64,000 bases of DNA, from contig RSEF01000024.1 of the NCBI GenBank assembly GCA_003993805.1, forward strand, positions 7,072,298 through 7,136,297, in the 5' to 3' direction. Source of the stretch: Himantopus leucocephalus (Eukaryota > Chordata > Aves > Charadriiformes > Recurvirostridae). Positions within the stretch are counted from its first letter, which is position 1. Each line of letters starts with the position of its first letter. Under the pieces are notes generated by a model. That model was not told where the DNA came from and made no database searches. It worked only from the letters and a program-made list of their open reading frames with translations. Below, one piece after another: positions 1 to 27,290 of this stretch. The position numbers and the translations under genes are program-made.

Positions 1-145
1 CCCGCCCCGGGCCCCGCCCCGCCCCGACACCCCCCCCCCCGGTCCGACCCCCAGCCGGGGGCTCCGGGCACCGGGGCGGCTGCGGCGCCTCTTCGCGTTT
101 CGGCACTTCCATACGTTTCCAATAAATTTTTTGTTTTCAAAAAGT
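1..145 (+). terminator. possible polyadenylation site of a convergent gene
   Basis: A plus-strand AATAAA lies at 121-126 and is followed at once by a T-rich stretch (TTTTTTGTTTTC), the usual layout of a cleavage and polyadenylation site. The 110 bases before it are extremely GC-rich. PHLDB1 runs towards this point from the other strand, so a plus-strand gene would converge on it. In human the tail-to-tail neighbour of PHLDB1 is TREH, which would fit, but no coding sequence is visible here to confirm it. The minus strand shows no AATAAA or ATTAAA between 309 and 1, so the PHLDB1 3' end is undefined. Confidence 0.35.
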
Positions 146-178
146 CAACATTTAAAAAAAAAAAATAATAATAATTCA

Positions 179-14327
<14,149 letters not shown>

Positions 14328-14364
14328 CTGGGGAGAGAGGGGAGAGGGCTCAGCTGCCCGCACC

Positions 14365-15364
14365 NNNNNNNNNNNNNNNNNNNNNNNNNNNNNNNNNNNN
14401 NNNNNNNNNNNNNNNNNNNNNNNNNNNNNNNNNNNNNNNNNNNNNNNNNNNNNNNNNNNNNNNNNNNNNNNNNNNNNNNNNNNNNNNNNNNNNNNNNNNN
14501 NNNNNNNNNNNNNNNNNNNNNNNNNNNNNNNNNNNNNNNNNNNNNNNNNNNNNNNNNNNNNNNNNNNNNNNNNNNNNNNNNNNNNNNNNNNNNNNNNNNN
14601 NNNNNNNNNNNNNNNNNNNNNNNNNNNNNNNNNNNNNNNNNNNNNNNNNNNNNNNNNNNNNNNNNNNNNNNNNNNNNNNNNNNNNNNNNNNNNNNNNNNN
14701 NNNNNNNNNNNNNNNNNNNNNNNNNNNNNNNNNNNNNNNNNNNNNNNNNNNNNNNNNNNNNNNNNNNNNNNNNNNNNNNNNNNNNNNNNNNNNNNNNNNN
14801 NNNNNNNNNNNNNNNNNNNNNNNNNNNNNNNNNNNNNNNNNNNNNNNNNNNNNNNNNNNNNNNNNNNNNNNNNNNNNNNNNNNNNNNNNNNNNNNNNNNN
14901 NNNNNNNNNNNNNNNNNNNNNNNNNNNNNNNNNNNNNNNNNNNNNNNNNNNNNNNNNNNNNNNNNNNNNNNNNNNNNNNNNNNNNNNNNNNNNNNNNNNN
15001 NNNNNNNNNNNNNNNNNNNNNNNNNNNNNNNNNNNNNNNNNNNNNNNNNNNNNNNNNNNNNNNNNNNNNNNNNNNNNNNNNNNNNNNNNNNNNNNNNNNN
15101 NNNNNNNNNNNNNNNNNNNNNNNNNNNNNNNNNNNNNNNNNNNNNNNNNNNNNNNNNNNNNNNNNNNNNNNNNNNNNNNNNNNNNNNNNNNNNNNNNNNN
15201 NNNNNNNNNNNNNNNNNNNNNNNNNNNNNNNNNNNNNNNNNNNNNNNNNNNNNNNNNNNNNNNNNNNNNNNNNNNNNNNNNNNNNNNNNNNNNNNNNNNN
15301 NNNNNNNNNNNNNNNNNNNNNNNNNNNNNNNNNNNNNNNNNNNNNNNNNNNNNNNNNNNNNNNN
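14365..15364. other. assembly gap, exactly 1000 N
   Basis: The run is exactly 1000 N, a size typical of a scaffold placeholder or estimate rather than a measured gap. It hides the 5' coding exons of PHLDB1 and joins the GC-rich PHLDB1 contig to what follows. Distance and order across it are therefore uncertain. Confidence 0.99.
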
Positions 15365-15606
15365 CGCCAGAGGAAGCCCGCGCGCCGGCCAGCCAATGGC
15401 GGGGCGAGGCGCCGCTGATCACGCGCCCGATTCGTTCCAGCTGGGCCGCGCGGCCCCTCCCTCGCGCCCGGCCGTTAGTGCCCCCCCCGCTTCCACCTGA
15501 GCGGCGCGCGGGGGCGGCGGCGGTTGTCAGCAGCGGCCGCAGGGCCGCGGCGGGCCGGGCTGTGGAAACACCGCCGCGCTGGCTGCCCGGGGTGGATTCC
15601 TCTGGT
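15365..15606. promoter_or_regulatory. CpG-island fragment, possible PHLDB1 promoter or exon 1
   Basis: 242 bases of very GC-rich, CpG-dense sequence between the gap and a single N at 15607. It contains CCAAT at 15393-15397 inside GCCAATGGCG, a strong NF-Y-type site, and several GC boxes. Its place upstream of the minus-strand PHLDB1 coding exons fits the PHLDB1 promoter and non-coding first exon, but no splice donor or coding sequence fixes its orientation. Confidence 0.5.
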
Positions 15607-15607
15607 N

Positions 15608-18600
15608 AGAATCACATTTGGGGAGGCGTCTGTAGTTCAGCTGTGCCAAAGGGAGCCAAGGGAAAGCCCGCCATGTTTTGTGTTTGGTTGTGGTTGTGGC
15701 CTTTGGGGGCACCAAATAAAACAACGTCTGGAAGCCTCCGGTTCCCAAATGTCCACTGCAGTCAAAGAAAATGTTACACGTTCCTCCCAATGCAGTAGAT
15801 GGCCCCAAAATTATTTATTTTAACTTAATTAATTCCCCACAGTAACTTCTAATGTCTCTGCCTCTACAAGGAGTACCCCTTTTGAACACAGAGACATTAT
15901 TACAGAAAAAGGGGTAAAAAGACCCAGTGTCAGAGAGTCTTACAGACTCTCACCTAGCCTGTTCTTAAAACTCAACAGAAAGATTTTTATCTTTCAGTGT
16001 TTTGTTCCCAGAGTTTAATCTGCCCCTTTTTGAACTGTTGCTGGGGCCACACAAGTGTCTGATCAGCTCAATCAAGGGAAATACCTACAGCTGAGGTTTG
16101 GTCAGCAGCTGTCTATCTTTACGTTGCAGTTGGGGTTTTTTGGTCTGAAAGATATGTACTAAAATGCATCTCATTTTACAAAATTATTATGAAAATGAGA
16201 TTTTTTTTAACTCTGTGTTGTGAGAAATACAAGTAACACGAAAAGCTTTACAAAAGCAATTAGGTGAAAAATCATAAGTTTCACTATGCAATAACATTGT
16301 AAGTGTGAACAGGCTCAGGTGAAAGCACTTGAGTAGTGCAGCCTCACAAATTTTGTGTTATTGCAGACACCTGATGTGTTCTGATGTCATTCATTTTCTT
16401 TTCCTGCAACTGATCATAATGTTTGGCTTTGTGCTGGGGAAGGAGGGGGTGTAAGATGTTTTTAGAATGTAAAAAGAAGGATTTTTGGAGCTGGTGGTGT
16501 TTGGAACAGCCACACCAAGACCCCTTCTAACCTAAGCACCTACCGTCAGGTTTCTGGGACTGCAGGGAGTTAGACAAACTAACCCATCATGAAAAATATC
16601 CACATAGGTGTTCTGCCCATGAGTATCATTCTTTCTGCATTTTGTTCTGCCCGCTTTTGACAAAGGTACTGTTCTAATTTTCCTTCTGAGCTCTACCTGG
16701 TGTGGGCATGCAGAGTCCACCGCGGTCACGTCCTCGGAGAGTACGACATCTCCAGCTTCGTCTCACCTCCACAAATCCTTCCCCTTAGAGCAGCCGTTCA
16801 GCCACAGACGTGGATGAGGACTGCCTCTGAATGGGCCTTTTGCAGCCTGACAGTAATGCAGGAAGAGCTCTCTATGCTAATGTAAATTACACCTTATTAG
16901 CAGAAGACAGTAAACTTTTGCTGTAGGCAAAGAGAAACTGATAGTGGAGGCAACATGAGCTATAAAAACTAAGGGATCCTACCACACATGGTAGGGCCAT
17001 CTGCTGATAGCATGCCCTGCTCTGAAGACTTTGATGCCTTGATTATGTAAATAGGGGAGATTATTCCATCCTTAAGACTCCAGCAAGATAATTACCAAAC
17101 GATAAATCACCACAACTCAAGCAACTGCAAATGAATTTTGAGCTTTATCGCCATAATTGCAATTGTATTGCTGTTATTAACTGAGCAGGATAGAGGATAT
17201 CAGGCCCCAGAGACACTTCCCTACTGGTTGTGATTTAAATTAGAATGGTTTGGCATTACTTAGCCTGCTGGGAGGCTGCAAAGAAAGGGGTTTAGTTTTC
17301 AGTAATTTGACTTGGCTTCTCTACAGGTATGATTTCCACTTACCCGGTGTTCCGGGTTCTGGCTGATTCGGTCACTCAGGCAGCCCGATACAAAGCACGC
17401 GGAAGTGAATACCAGCTTTTCTGCTGATACCAGTAAACCCGAGATCAAGCGCGTTTGTTCAAACTACCATGATCAGGGCTGCAAAACTCTTTCAGTCCCT
17501 CTTGCCTACACCTGGTTTGGTTGTCACCTTTACCTGCCTATAGTTCTCTAAGGCCCTGAGCATGGCTCAAGCGACCATGTGAGCACAGGCGTAACTCATA
17601 CAGAAACGTCACCTCAGCTTTCTGTGGATCGTGCCCTTATGCAAAGGCCCAGGAAGTATCACTCTTCCTCACGGTGGCTTTTAAAAGGAGCTCCCTATTA
17701 TGACCAGACGTATAACAGAAGATGAACTCGATAGTATCTTGCATTTCAGCAGAGCACAGCCGCTACAGGAGCCTGGCGGAGCAGAGAGAAAATCTCGGGG
17801 TGTGTTTTATTCTAAAGGCCAAAGCACTGTCACATTTTTGGCTGCTTCAGGCTGCAGTTCCGTTGGAACAGCCATGCTCCAAGTAACAAGGGAGCCAGGC
17901 CTGGAGCTGCCTAAAGCTGTGCTGCAGCAGGAGTTTCGTTACGTTGCGTCACAGATGCCTGTAGTATTTCAACAAGTTAGATGATGTTTCTTCTGAGGTT
18001 AATTTGTATTCAAACATAATCAATTATAGGGATTTAGGAGAGACATATGTTGTGGGTTTAGGTGAAAAAGGATGAGATCTATTATAAATACATTTATAAA
18101 GGAGTAAAACGTCTGATGGTTTGGGAAATTTAGAGATATTGAAAGAAGTATTTGACATCTATATTAACTCAAAGCCCTAAATGGGCTGGGCTTGTTTACA
18201 TTGCTTCAGTCTTATTACAGGGTGAATTTTACCAGCTGTCTTGCTGAGCAGTCATTTAGCCTTAAACTATAGTTAAAACTGTCATGGTTTTAAGCAAATT
18301 ATATTGCGTAAAGTAATTATTTCCCTAACTGCAAAGAGGATCCAGGTAGCTTGTGAATCTCATTTCTGAAAAAGAGCTAGCAGAGCGCCCTCTTCGTAAG
18401 ACACGGGAAAGCATGGAGTTAAGAATTTGAAAAGACCTTTGCAATCCAGAAAAGGGCGAGCGAGCTTGATTAGTTAGCTGTGTACATTTGGGTATGAAGC
18501 AGACAGGAAGGGAACAGGTTTCTGCCAAACCAGTCTGTTAATTAAACGGATTGACCATTGATTCCAAAACATCAAGGCAAAACTTTTTCCTTCACAAGGT

Positions 18601-21600
18601 GTTCCTGCACCAGTGGATGTTAATCCTCATGATTAATACAAACTTTATACTTACTGCGTCTGAGGGGAAATTGCTACAGAGGCATTCTGGGGAAATAAAC
18701 TACAGCAATTAGAGGATAGCCAGGGTGAGGAAGAGCATTATTTATGTTTGATCTAGTAGCGATACGCAGAGCTCTCAGAGAACCCTAAAAGTACTCTCTG
18801 CAGCCGCTAGTCACGGTGTGGAACAGGAAGCTTCCAGCATTATTTGCTGAATCTGCTGTGGGGTCTGAAAACTTTAATATAGTCAAAGTTTTGATGTGCT
18901 GTGCCTCCCAGTCTGTTAGAAAGAGACTGTGCCCCCCTGTGGGTATCCATCCCTGGAGTTTTTACTAATATTGAACAACTGCAGCTTTCCTGCCTCATTG
19001 TGAGTATGCCTTTCCTCAGGCTCTCAACCTCCCCAGCTCCATCGTTCCTGAACTGCACCCCCATTTTCCACTCTCAGCTAAGTGGTTTGCTTCTTCTACA
19101 TACTAGATGATGGGTGTGCGGCACCCAGATGGGCCCATCTGTTCTCCTTCATTCTGTTCTTTTCTAATTCACTGTAAAATGTAGAACTTGAACCCAGAAC
19201 CCTGTACAGCAGTGCCCAGATTACCCTGTACCAGCCAATTCCAGCAACACTTTAAAGCAACAACAACATTATATAGGGATGCATGAAGCAATGGCTCCCC
19301 GGGACAAATCTATACTTCTTTTTGAGCACAGGCCCGAACCCAGCTTTGATTTGTGTCTAAGCTTCTGGAGCAGAAACTGCAGGTGAACCCAGTGGTACAG
19401 AGAAGGAGGTGACTTGAGCCCGTGCCTCCCTTTTGGGCTTTCTTGAGCTTGCACTACTCACCGGGCCAGAGCTTGCGCTCGTGCTGCTTGCAGTGCCTTT
19501 GCTGCCAGACACAGCCACAGTCAGGCCTGCCTGGCTGACTCTGTGACTGTGTGTAGCTACTTCTCTGCAAGTGGCACACCACAGGTGATGTCTGGTAGAG
19601 AAGCTTGCTGAGCTCCGTGCCACATGGATGTTACAGACTGCTCAGCTATTCTGAAAAATATGTCTTGTACCATGTATTCACTGGCTCTTCTCTTTGGTTC
19701 ATTGTCGTGTCCTTTACCGATCACTTCTCCTTGCAAATCATGTCTGACCAGTGACTTCCTTTTGTATAATCAGATTTAAAAACTCCTTCATTACGTGGTA
19801 GTGGCTGTGGCTCTGTTTTGGATTAGGAAAGAAAAGCTCACCGCAGACGAGTATTTCTTCAGGACAGTCCCCTTGTGAGGCTGAATTTGGCACTATGTGT
19901 AGCCTGTCTAGTGGCAATTTAACATTGCCATCAAACATTCATTCTAGTGTCAGAATGGAATCTGCATCATATTTGTGGGCCTCATTTAAAACGTGTCCTG
20001 CCCAAGAATCCAGCAATTAATTCACCCATCAGCAAGATGCACTTGCTATCAGCAGGGCGAAGCACTGCCTCTCTTTACATTACCTGTATTGCAGTCCACT
20101 GAGCAGCCGCTACAGCAGCCCATAATGCTGCTCAGTTAGATATTTTGAGGGCTGTTTAGAAATGCTTTTTTTCCCACCAAATACCAAGACAGGTTATTTA
20201 ATGCAGATACTTCTGAAATCATGATGTTTCAAAGAGGCACAATGGTGCAAAATTCCCAGTGAGGTCTGGATGGGAAAAAGGGCAGAAGCGAGCTTTGGAT
20301 TTGGTATATAACTGTGGGATGTAACAGGCTTGTCTTTGATCATATATCAAAGTGTTGTCAGTCTCCTCCTCTGCCTCGGGGAAGAAAACTTGCAGCTGAA
20401 GTATTGATTAATACCAGAGGCTCTACCATAGATCTGTCACAGCCAGCCACGAAAAGTAGGCATTCAAAACCTTGAGAAAACTGAACTGCCCTGGTTCCTA
20501 ATGCTATCGTAGTGTACTATGGCTTGGCTTACACAGCCGTTATTTTCCTCGATGCCAGTCCAGCACCTTAGCCTTCCACCTTTTTCAGGTGCTGACAACG
20601 TGGCCTGACATGATCGTTCTGCAAATGGGCACTCCCGGGGGACAAGCGGAGATTGCCCACCTCCCTCTGTGAACAGACAGAGCAGACAGAGAAGCAGAAG
20701 ACTCTCTCCTGTGTTTAAAGGCAACCAGTGCCAGTGGCTGGACACTAGAGGAGACTGGCGTGGGGCTGTGGTGACTTCAGACTTGTCACTCTGAAGCGTG
20801 CCCACTGGTGCTCGCAGGCAGCAGCCGTATGTGTGAGCCAGAGGCACCCTGAAGCTGTGTCAGTGGGGGGGCTGTTGCATCACCGAGCAATCACAATTAA
20901 CTTTAATTACATGTCTCCACTGGCTGCCGAGCTTTGGAAAAATAACAAGGAGGTGAAAAAAAAGAAAAGGAGAAAAGAGGCTCTTGCAATCCAGGTGAAT
21001 TTTTCCAAGCTGATTGCCAACACTCAAGGTTCCCAAGGGCCTCTGTTAGCAGAGAAAAAGCACCAGACAAAGAGATGGAGAGAACAGGAAGAGTCTTCTC
21101 TTTCTCCCTTTTAAAATAACCTTGTTAGCATTCAAGATTTGGGACATTTATACACGTGATCTGCAAGTATCTCCAACTGAATGGGGGCCATCACCGTTTA
21201 AAAATTCTTTCCTTCCCTGATGTGAAGCATGTGTCATACAGCTCTGACAGCACCTGACCAACTCCATCGACACTGGAATATTGAGGCACTGAATTTTCTT
21301 AAGGTTAATCAGAATTCATAAACTGCACCTAGACAGGTGCTTCAAAATCATCATAGTCTTGTCCTTATCTGTCGTGAAAATATTGCATTCAGTGAGATGA
21401 GTATCCAGCACAAAAGGCACCAACTGGTGAAGAACAATGGCAATGCCATAAAATCTTGGCCCCTTTTAGCAGCACGTCTTTTATAGTTATCCACAAGAAG
21501 GAAATTAACTGATTTTTTAGTTTCCAAAAAACCACCCTGAGAATTAAGAAGCGTGTGCTCTGCAACCCCAAGAGCGTCAGTATCCATATTGCAATTCTTT

Positions 21601-24600
21601 ATTCACTTACAAATAATTATTGACACTGTGCTTCAACCCTGGATTTGCTCTCTAGAGAGCTACGTCAATATTTTTTTAACCACAGGTACAGCAAATTTTA
21701 TGTTATTTGAATGTGCACTGATAGCATTTCCCCAGTTGAGAATCCTGTGGAAACTGAATAGACCACTTTAGAAGTTAAAAGCAACTGTATGAAATAGTAT
21801 ATCATTAAAAGAGAAAAACCAGAAGTCACAGAGTGCTCTTCTAGATTCAGGGATATTTTAATAAATAAAATGGAGTTGGGAAAGTCTTCGGCCTACCCTG
21901 TGCATTAAAGTAAATGTCTTTGTTTCATTATTCTAATGCCACAGAAAGGATATCCATGGCAGAGAGACGAATGGCAATGTGTTCACCATATTTGCACTTA
22001 CATAGTGTTTCAGATTTTTCAGAGGCCTCAACTGAAGATTGTGTCAAGCTACTCAATAATGGCACATAAGGCAGTTTGAGTCATGTTGTTCACATCAAGT
22101 ATTTTACAGTAAATTTGTCTGCAAGGAGACAGACTTTATTCACCAAAACAGGCAGAGAATTCAGATTGGGCTGAGTCTTGATTGAGTGTGTGAGATGCTG
22201 CTAAATATGTAAACTCCAAGCCTGTGGTAATCCAGAAACTTTGTCCTAACTTTAGGTTAAGACAGAAAAGGCAAAAACTTGCCCGGTACCCCACAGTAAA
22301 TTAGTGGGAGAGACAGGTCCGAGCTCCCTTTTCCCAATCCTGTCTCTAATATTCAAACTTTCTGGTGCATTGCTTTTGGAAAAAAAGATATTTTGAACTC
22401 ATTATTGACTCCTTATTCACAGGAGAAACTAGCATTCTCCTAGCCCATCTTTGGAAAAGATGTAAGAAGATGAGAATTCATTTCCTTTCCAGAGAGATAT
22501 CAATATCCATCTTGGCTTCTGAAGAATTTTCACACAAAAGACTATTGATTTCTGAAATGTGAAATGAACTGATTCAGTCATTTCCAGTGGTGCGTGACTA
22601 GGTTGGATCTGAGAATGCAACAGGTATGTAGCAACCACAGCACTTTGAGGATCACAGCAACTGGGTGAAACACGGCATACTACACAGCTGTCTAACGCAG
22701 GCAGGCTCCATGCCAACAGACATCACAGGCAGCCCGCTAGCGGTACCTCTTTCTATCAGCTCTCAGGGGTCCAAAGATGGCAGTTCTCTCATCTGGACGG
22801 ACACAATTCATAGGGATTTGCAGCAATAAAAGAACAAGCTGTGCCCATCAGTGAACTGAATTTAACGGGCTATTAGTGTGCTGAGTTGAGTACATACCGA
22901 AGTATGACCATTAGTTTACATCACAGGAAAAACTGTCTCTTCCAAGTCATGGCTCCTTCATATTCCACTGTGTTCTGTAGGATTACAATAAAAAGGAAAC
23001 ACAGAAAGTACTTCAGAAACCATCAGGCCAAACCCTCAGATCATGTCAGATGAGGTACCTCTGATGCAGCCCGTTATTTTTACACTTTATTGCTAGCTCA
23101 TTCTATTAAAAGTACAGCATATTTGATAGAACACTTCCTGTTGGATTATGACTCTGTGTGGCTGGTTAAAACAATATCTACAGCTGTGTCAAGAGCTTGA
23201 ATTTCCCGAGGATAGATTTAATATCATGCAGTTAAAGGCAAGCCTGTAACAAGTAGGGGGTACTCTCTCTGGCAGGACTCACTAGCTTTCATGCACCAGT
23301 GCAAGCCACAGAGCTAATCATCTCCCAGAAGCTAATTCTGACCCTACTAATTCTGTGTGCTGCTTCCGCTGATGAAAGCGAAGACTCCCTCTACACTAGA
23401 AGCAAGTACAAGTAAGGGTCTGGTAATGTTACTTGTTTTGGCAGAATAGATGAAAAAAATGCAGAGCGTTCAAGTTCACAAGGCTCATTATGACTAAGCT
23501 GCCTTCCTGAGCTTCAAGTCTTTTATTCAGAAGTCAGGTATAGGTCTACCCTGAGAGAGAGCATCTTCTGCAAAAAAATGCTAATGTGCTAGTCTATGTA
23601 TTTATAATAAAGGTGGCACAACATCCAGCCAAATGACTTTGCAGCAGTCCTCTGTGAAGGAGGTCTGCACAGATGATGAGAGAGAAGTCCTGCCAGCTTC
23701 CATTCAGATTTGCACACGGATCCATCTTGACCTTTCTGCAAATAGTCCAGCTGCTAGCTGGTGCTGGTAAAGAGATTAAGAAAGAATGGCAGTCTGAACA
23801 GTAATTAGGCAGTGCAAGAGGAAGTAGGACTGGCATTTTGGTCCTCGACTGGGGTTTCAGTTGCTAAATCTAGAGTGTAATATTGGCTGCAGGGGACTGC
23901 AAGTGCCATAGAGAAAGGAGTTGCTGGGGTTGAATAGCCTGGGCTTGTTATTGTATTTCTCTGACTTTCCTCCTAACCTGCATAGCATTGGCCCTTGGAA
24001 GAATGGCATTTTTAGGAGCCTGCAGCAGCAGTGTTTCGAACAAGATGCTTAGCAACTCCTGTGAGCTAACAAGTACTTCACTCCTGCACTGTAATCAGGA
24101 GAGTTCTGCACTATTCTGAGTTAATTTTTGTGTGACACACTTTATATGAGATCTGAGCACTATTTAGAAGCGTATGTGATGTATCAACTAATTCATGTTG
24201 AGAGGTTTGGGGTTTTTTTACACTTGAGGAAGAACAGTGTACACTGCAGTAGTTTGCTCTGGATGTCTTCCTTATTTTTATATTTGTTGAATGTTGATGC
24301 CAGAAAGGCAAAGCCAAAGAGACCGTCCTGACACAGAAAGCAACGAGGGTGTGATAAAGTTGCAGGGAAGCTCATCCTACAGTTCTGGACTGGACCCTAA
24401 GAAACCTCTGTCTTGTCCCCAGTGGAGTCAGAAACATTCCCTCTTCTGCGTTTGCAGCTGACTGTTCCTTGCATCGAAGAAATACAAGTTCTCGGTCAAG
24501 ACCCTTTCTTTTTCTTTTTCTTCAAAGCTTTCCACACCAGCAGCATGTGATAGAACAGTAAAACAATAAGCTATCTTGTTGTGAGGATCTTGATGACTGA

Positions 24601-26600
24601 TATTTCACTGCCATTTTACTTTTTCGGGGCATGGTGCAGTGCGGGAGGCATCTTATCTTATTCCACTTCCAGTGCTGTTCAGGTGACTGAGTTGCTGTTA
24701 AAGAAGCAAAAAGAGAGAACGCACGTTGAGGAAATGCTGCAAAACACTCATGATATTTGCCCCAGGAACTGAACTCCACTTGTTATATCCCTAAAATCTA
24801 CTCCATATTAACCAGTAACAACTCTTCACAATTGTCCACTTGCAGAGAGCTGCTGCTGAACAACCTCTAACCAAAGAGCTCATCACAGAGCTTCCTCAGT
24901 GAGCAATCACAAACCAGAAATGCACTGAAAAGAACAATTTTGCTTCTTATAAGAAGGTTATACTTGTGGTTTTGAAGTTTCATTTCATTTTGGCTTCAGG
25001 TTCAGGGTTGGGGTTTTTTCATAAGTCAATTTTTCTTGTTATTGTGCTTTATGCTCTCCCATGATTCATCTAACCCTAGGGCATTTATTGAAATTCTTGA
25101 TACAAAATTCAAGGGAAACGAATCGCACTTTAAACTTTATAAGGCCAGCTACATAGCCCGATTAAAGTCTCTTGCTGCTTTCACCAGCTGAGGATGTAGT
25201 TCTTCACATTACAGACTAACAGAGCAGGTGCATTTCTAGCACAGGCAAGAGACACGATATGTAACACTGTCTTCCGTCAGATTAGCCATTGTTTTAATTC
25301 ATAGTTTTCTGGTGGACAGAATAAAAGCTGTTTTCTTTAGTAGGACTGAAAAAACATGGTGGCAGCAACATGCAGACGTGACTTTTACAGGCAGTTAAAT
25401 ACATCTTCACTGTAAATCAAAAGGCCTAGGCAGATGGCAGAGTCAGTGAGACTCGGACCTCACCCATTAAATAGCTTACCTGGTTATTAATTACTAAATT
25501 ACTGTTTTCCTGACTTGGACTGTAGTTGATTTTCTTATAGATGACAGGATGGAAAGCATACTTGTGACACAACTGGAAGCCCAAGGAGGCTAGGAGAGGA
25601 CAAGATTCTTCTTGGCCTCAAAGAAAGCATAAATATCTCAAAAAAGTGTTGTTCATCCACTAAGTAAATATATTTATTTTGAGGCAAGCAACATGTCATA
25701 TGTGCTAAAACTTTCCTGTCCTGCTCTCAAGAAGATATCAGTGTTCTAGATATACCAAAATAATAATGTTTTATACCTCCTACACTGACACTGAGCAACA
25801 GTTTAGCATTTCAGCGGAATAATTCCAGGTTACTGCAACATTACAGTAATTCCTGCAATTGTTTCTGGGTTTTGTGCTAAAGGTGTCAGCTCTAGTATTC
25901 ATTTGACTACGTTGGCACTGCAAAACTCACACTGGAGTGTGTATCACTTGGAGTATTACTTGGATAAAAAGGAAACTATGTCAATAACACTTGGAAAGTT
26001 CAGGAGAATTTGGTTTGACTTTAACACTAAAGATGACTCGGAAAGGCAAGCGTATGTTCATTTCCCAGCAATTCATGTATGCAATATCCTAAAGGGGTCA
26101 GTAGCTCTGCTGTAAAATGTTTGGGGTTCCACAGTCAATAAAAGGTTGAAAGCGGTGTTCTAGATCCACTCCTTTGTAGCAAATCCTCCAGAAATTGAAT
26201 CCGTATAAAAGCTAACCATAGAGATGGGTTCCATTCCATTTTCTCTTTGTCTAGTGAAATTTGGTAATAAGAAAAATACATGCAGAAAAGAGGAGCAAGG
26301 CATTTCTGGAAAAAAAAACAGAAAAGCTTTCTTCAGAAACACCTTTCAAATTATGGACTCCTAATGCTTTGAAAGCTGGGTAGTATTAAAGATATTAAAC
26401 TCTAAGAAGATATTAAAATACTGCAACAGCAGCTACATTTTCATCATCCTTTCAGGAAACGGTTTCTTTTGGTATTTGAATTGCAAAGAGATCTATTTAC
26501 CATTACAGAGAGTGTTTAAAGCAGGAGCTCTGTTGAGCATTTTAGCCTGGGTGGTTAGCAAATACGCAGGACCGTGCCGGGACTTTTCCGCTGGGGAAGA
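15608..26600. other. intergenic DNA between PHLDB1 and DRD2, no gene seen
   Basis: About 11 kb of AT-rich sequence, in abrupt contrast to the GC-rich block to the left. All open frames are short; the longest (17700-17984 plus, 20464-20847 minus) show no domain, no splice context and no codon signal that I can support. I saw no tRNA-like fold and no clear CR1 or LTR end. Confidence 0.7.
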
Positions 26601-26649
26601 ATGCGGGTGAGTGATGTCCCTCTTTGGCATTGACCCGTTTCTTCAGAAA

Positions 26650-27290
26650 GGAAGTGTACAAGCCCGTAGCCCGGCGGCTGCCCAGCACTCCCAGACCCTG
26701 CGGGGCACCCACCGGCACCCACCCGGGCGTGCGCGCCGCGGCTGCCGCCCGCCCGCCCGCTTTCCACCGGGGGCTGCCCGCCACCCCCCGAGCCGCCGGC
26801 GTTCCTGCGCAGGGCAGGGCGGCCGGGCGGGGAAAGGCTCCTTTCCACCGGCGTTGTCCTCGGGGCGGGGGCCGCTGCGCTCTCCTGCCTCCGGGGCTGC
26901 GGCGGGGGCGGCCGCCTCCGTGCGAGCGCCCCCCGGGCCGCGCTCCGCTCCGCCCCGCCGCCGCCGCCCGCTTCCCCGCGCCCCGCTCCGCCGCTGTCCG
27001 CTCCCGGTGCTGAAGCCGCCGCCCGCGCCCCCGCCGGAGCGCCTCTCGTCCCGCAGCCCCGGGGCAGAGGAGCCGCCCGTCACCCCCGGGGAGCGATTTC
27101 TCCCCGCCGGGAGTCGGTGGGATTCGGGGGAGGAAACTTTGCCCCCCCCCGTCCCCCTTCCCGCTTTCCCGCAGGCGAGGCAGAAAGGGAAGCGCCGCGG
27201 GAAGTCGCACCCCGCGGCCAGCGACGGGAGCTGTAGTGGGAACAGGTTGTTGGGATCTCGTCGTGGGAGGAAGGGGCGGCTCTGATTAAC
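26650..27290 (+). promoter_or_regulatory. DRD2: CpG island, probable DRD2 promoter
   Basis: About 640 bases of very high GC and CpG content stand alone in AT-rich surroundings. GC boxes of the Sp1 type occur at 26825-26832 and 26862-26871, and I see no TATA box. The DRD2 promoter in mammals is a TATA-less, Sp1-rich CpG island in front of a non-coding first exon. This island lies directly upstream of sequence resembling the end of that exon (27700). The long open frames across it are by-products of GC content. Confidence 0.75.

Noticed and set aside
16500..16560. AAGACCCCTTCTAACCT, similar to the 3' end of avian CR1 elements.
   Set aside because: The match is short and there are no terminal ATTCTATG-type repeats or flanking CR1 sequence.
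17700..17984. A 94-codon plus-strand open frame in the intergenic region.
   Set aside because: No recognisable domain, splice context or promoter; the length is within chance expectation.
26611..27285. Long open frames on both strands over the CpG island.
   Set aside because: They consist of Pro, Arg, Ala and Gly, as expected of high GC, with no domain. The DRD2 promoter explains the island.
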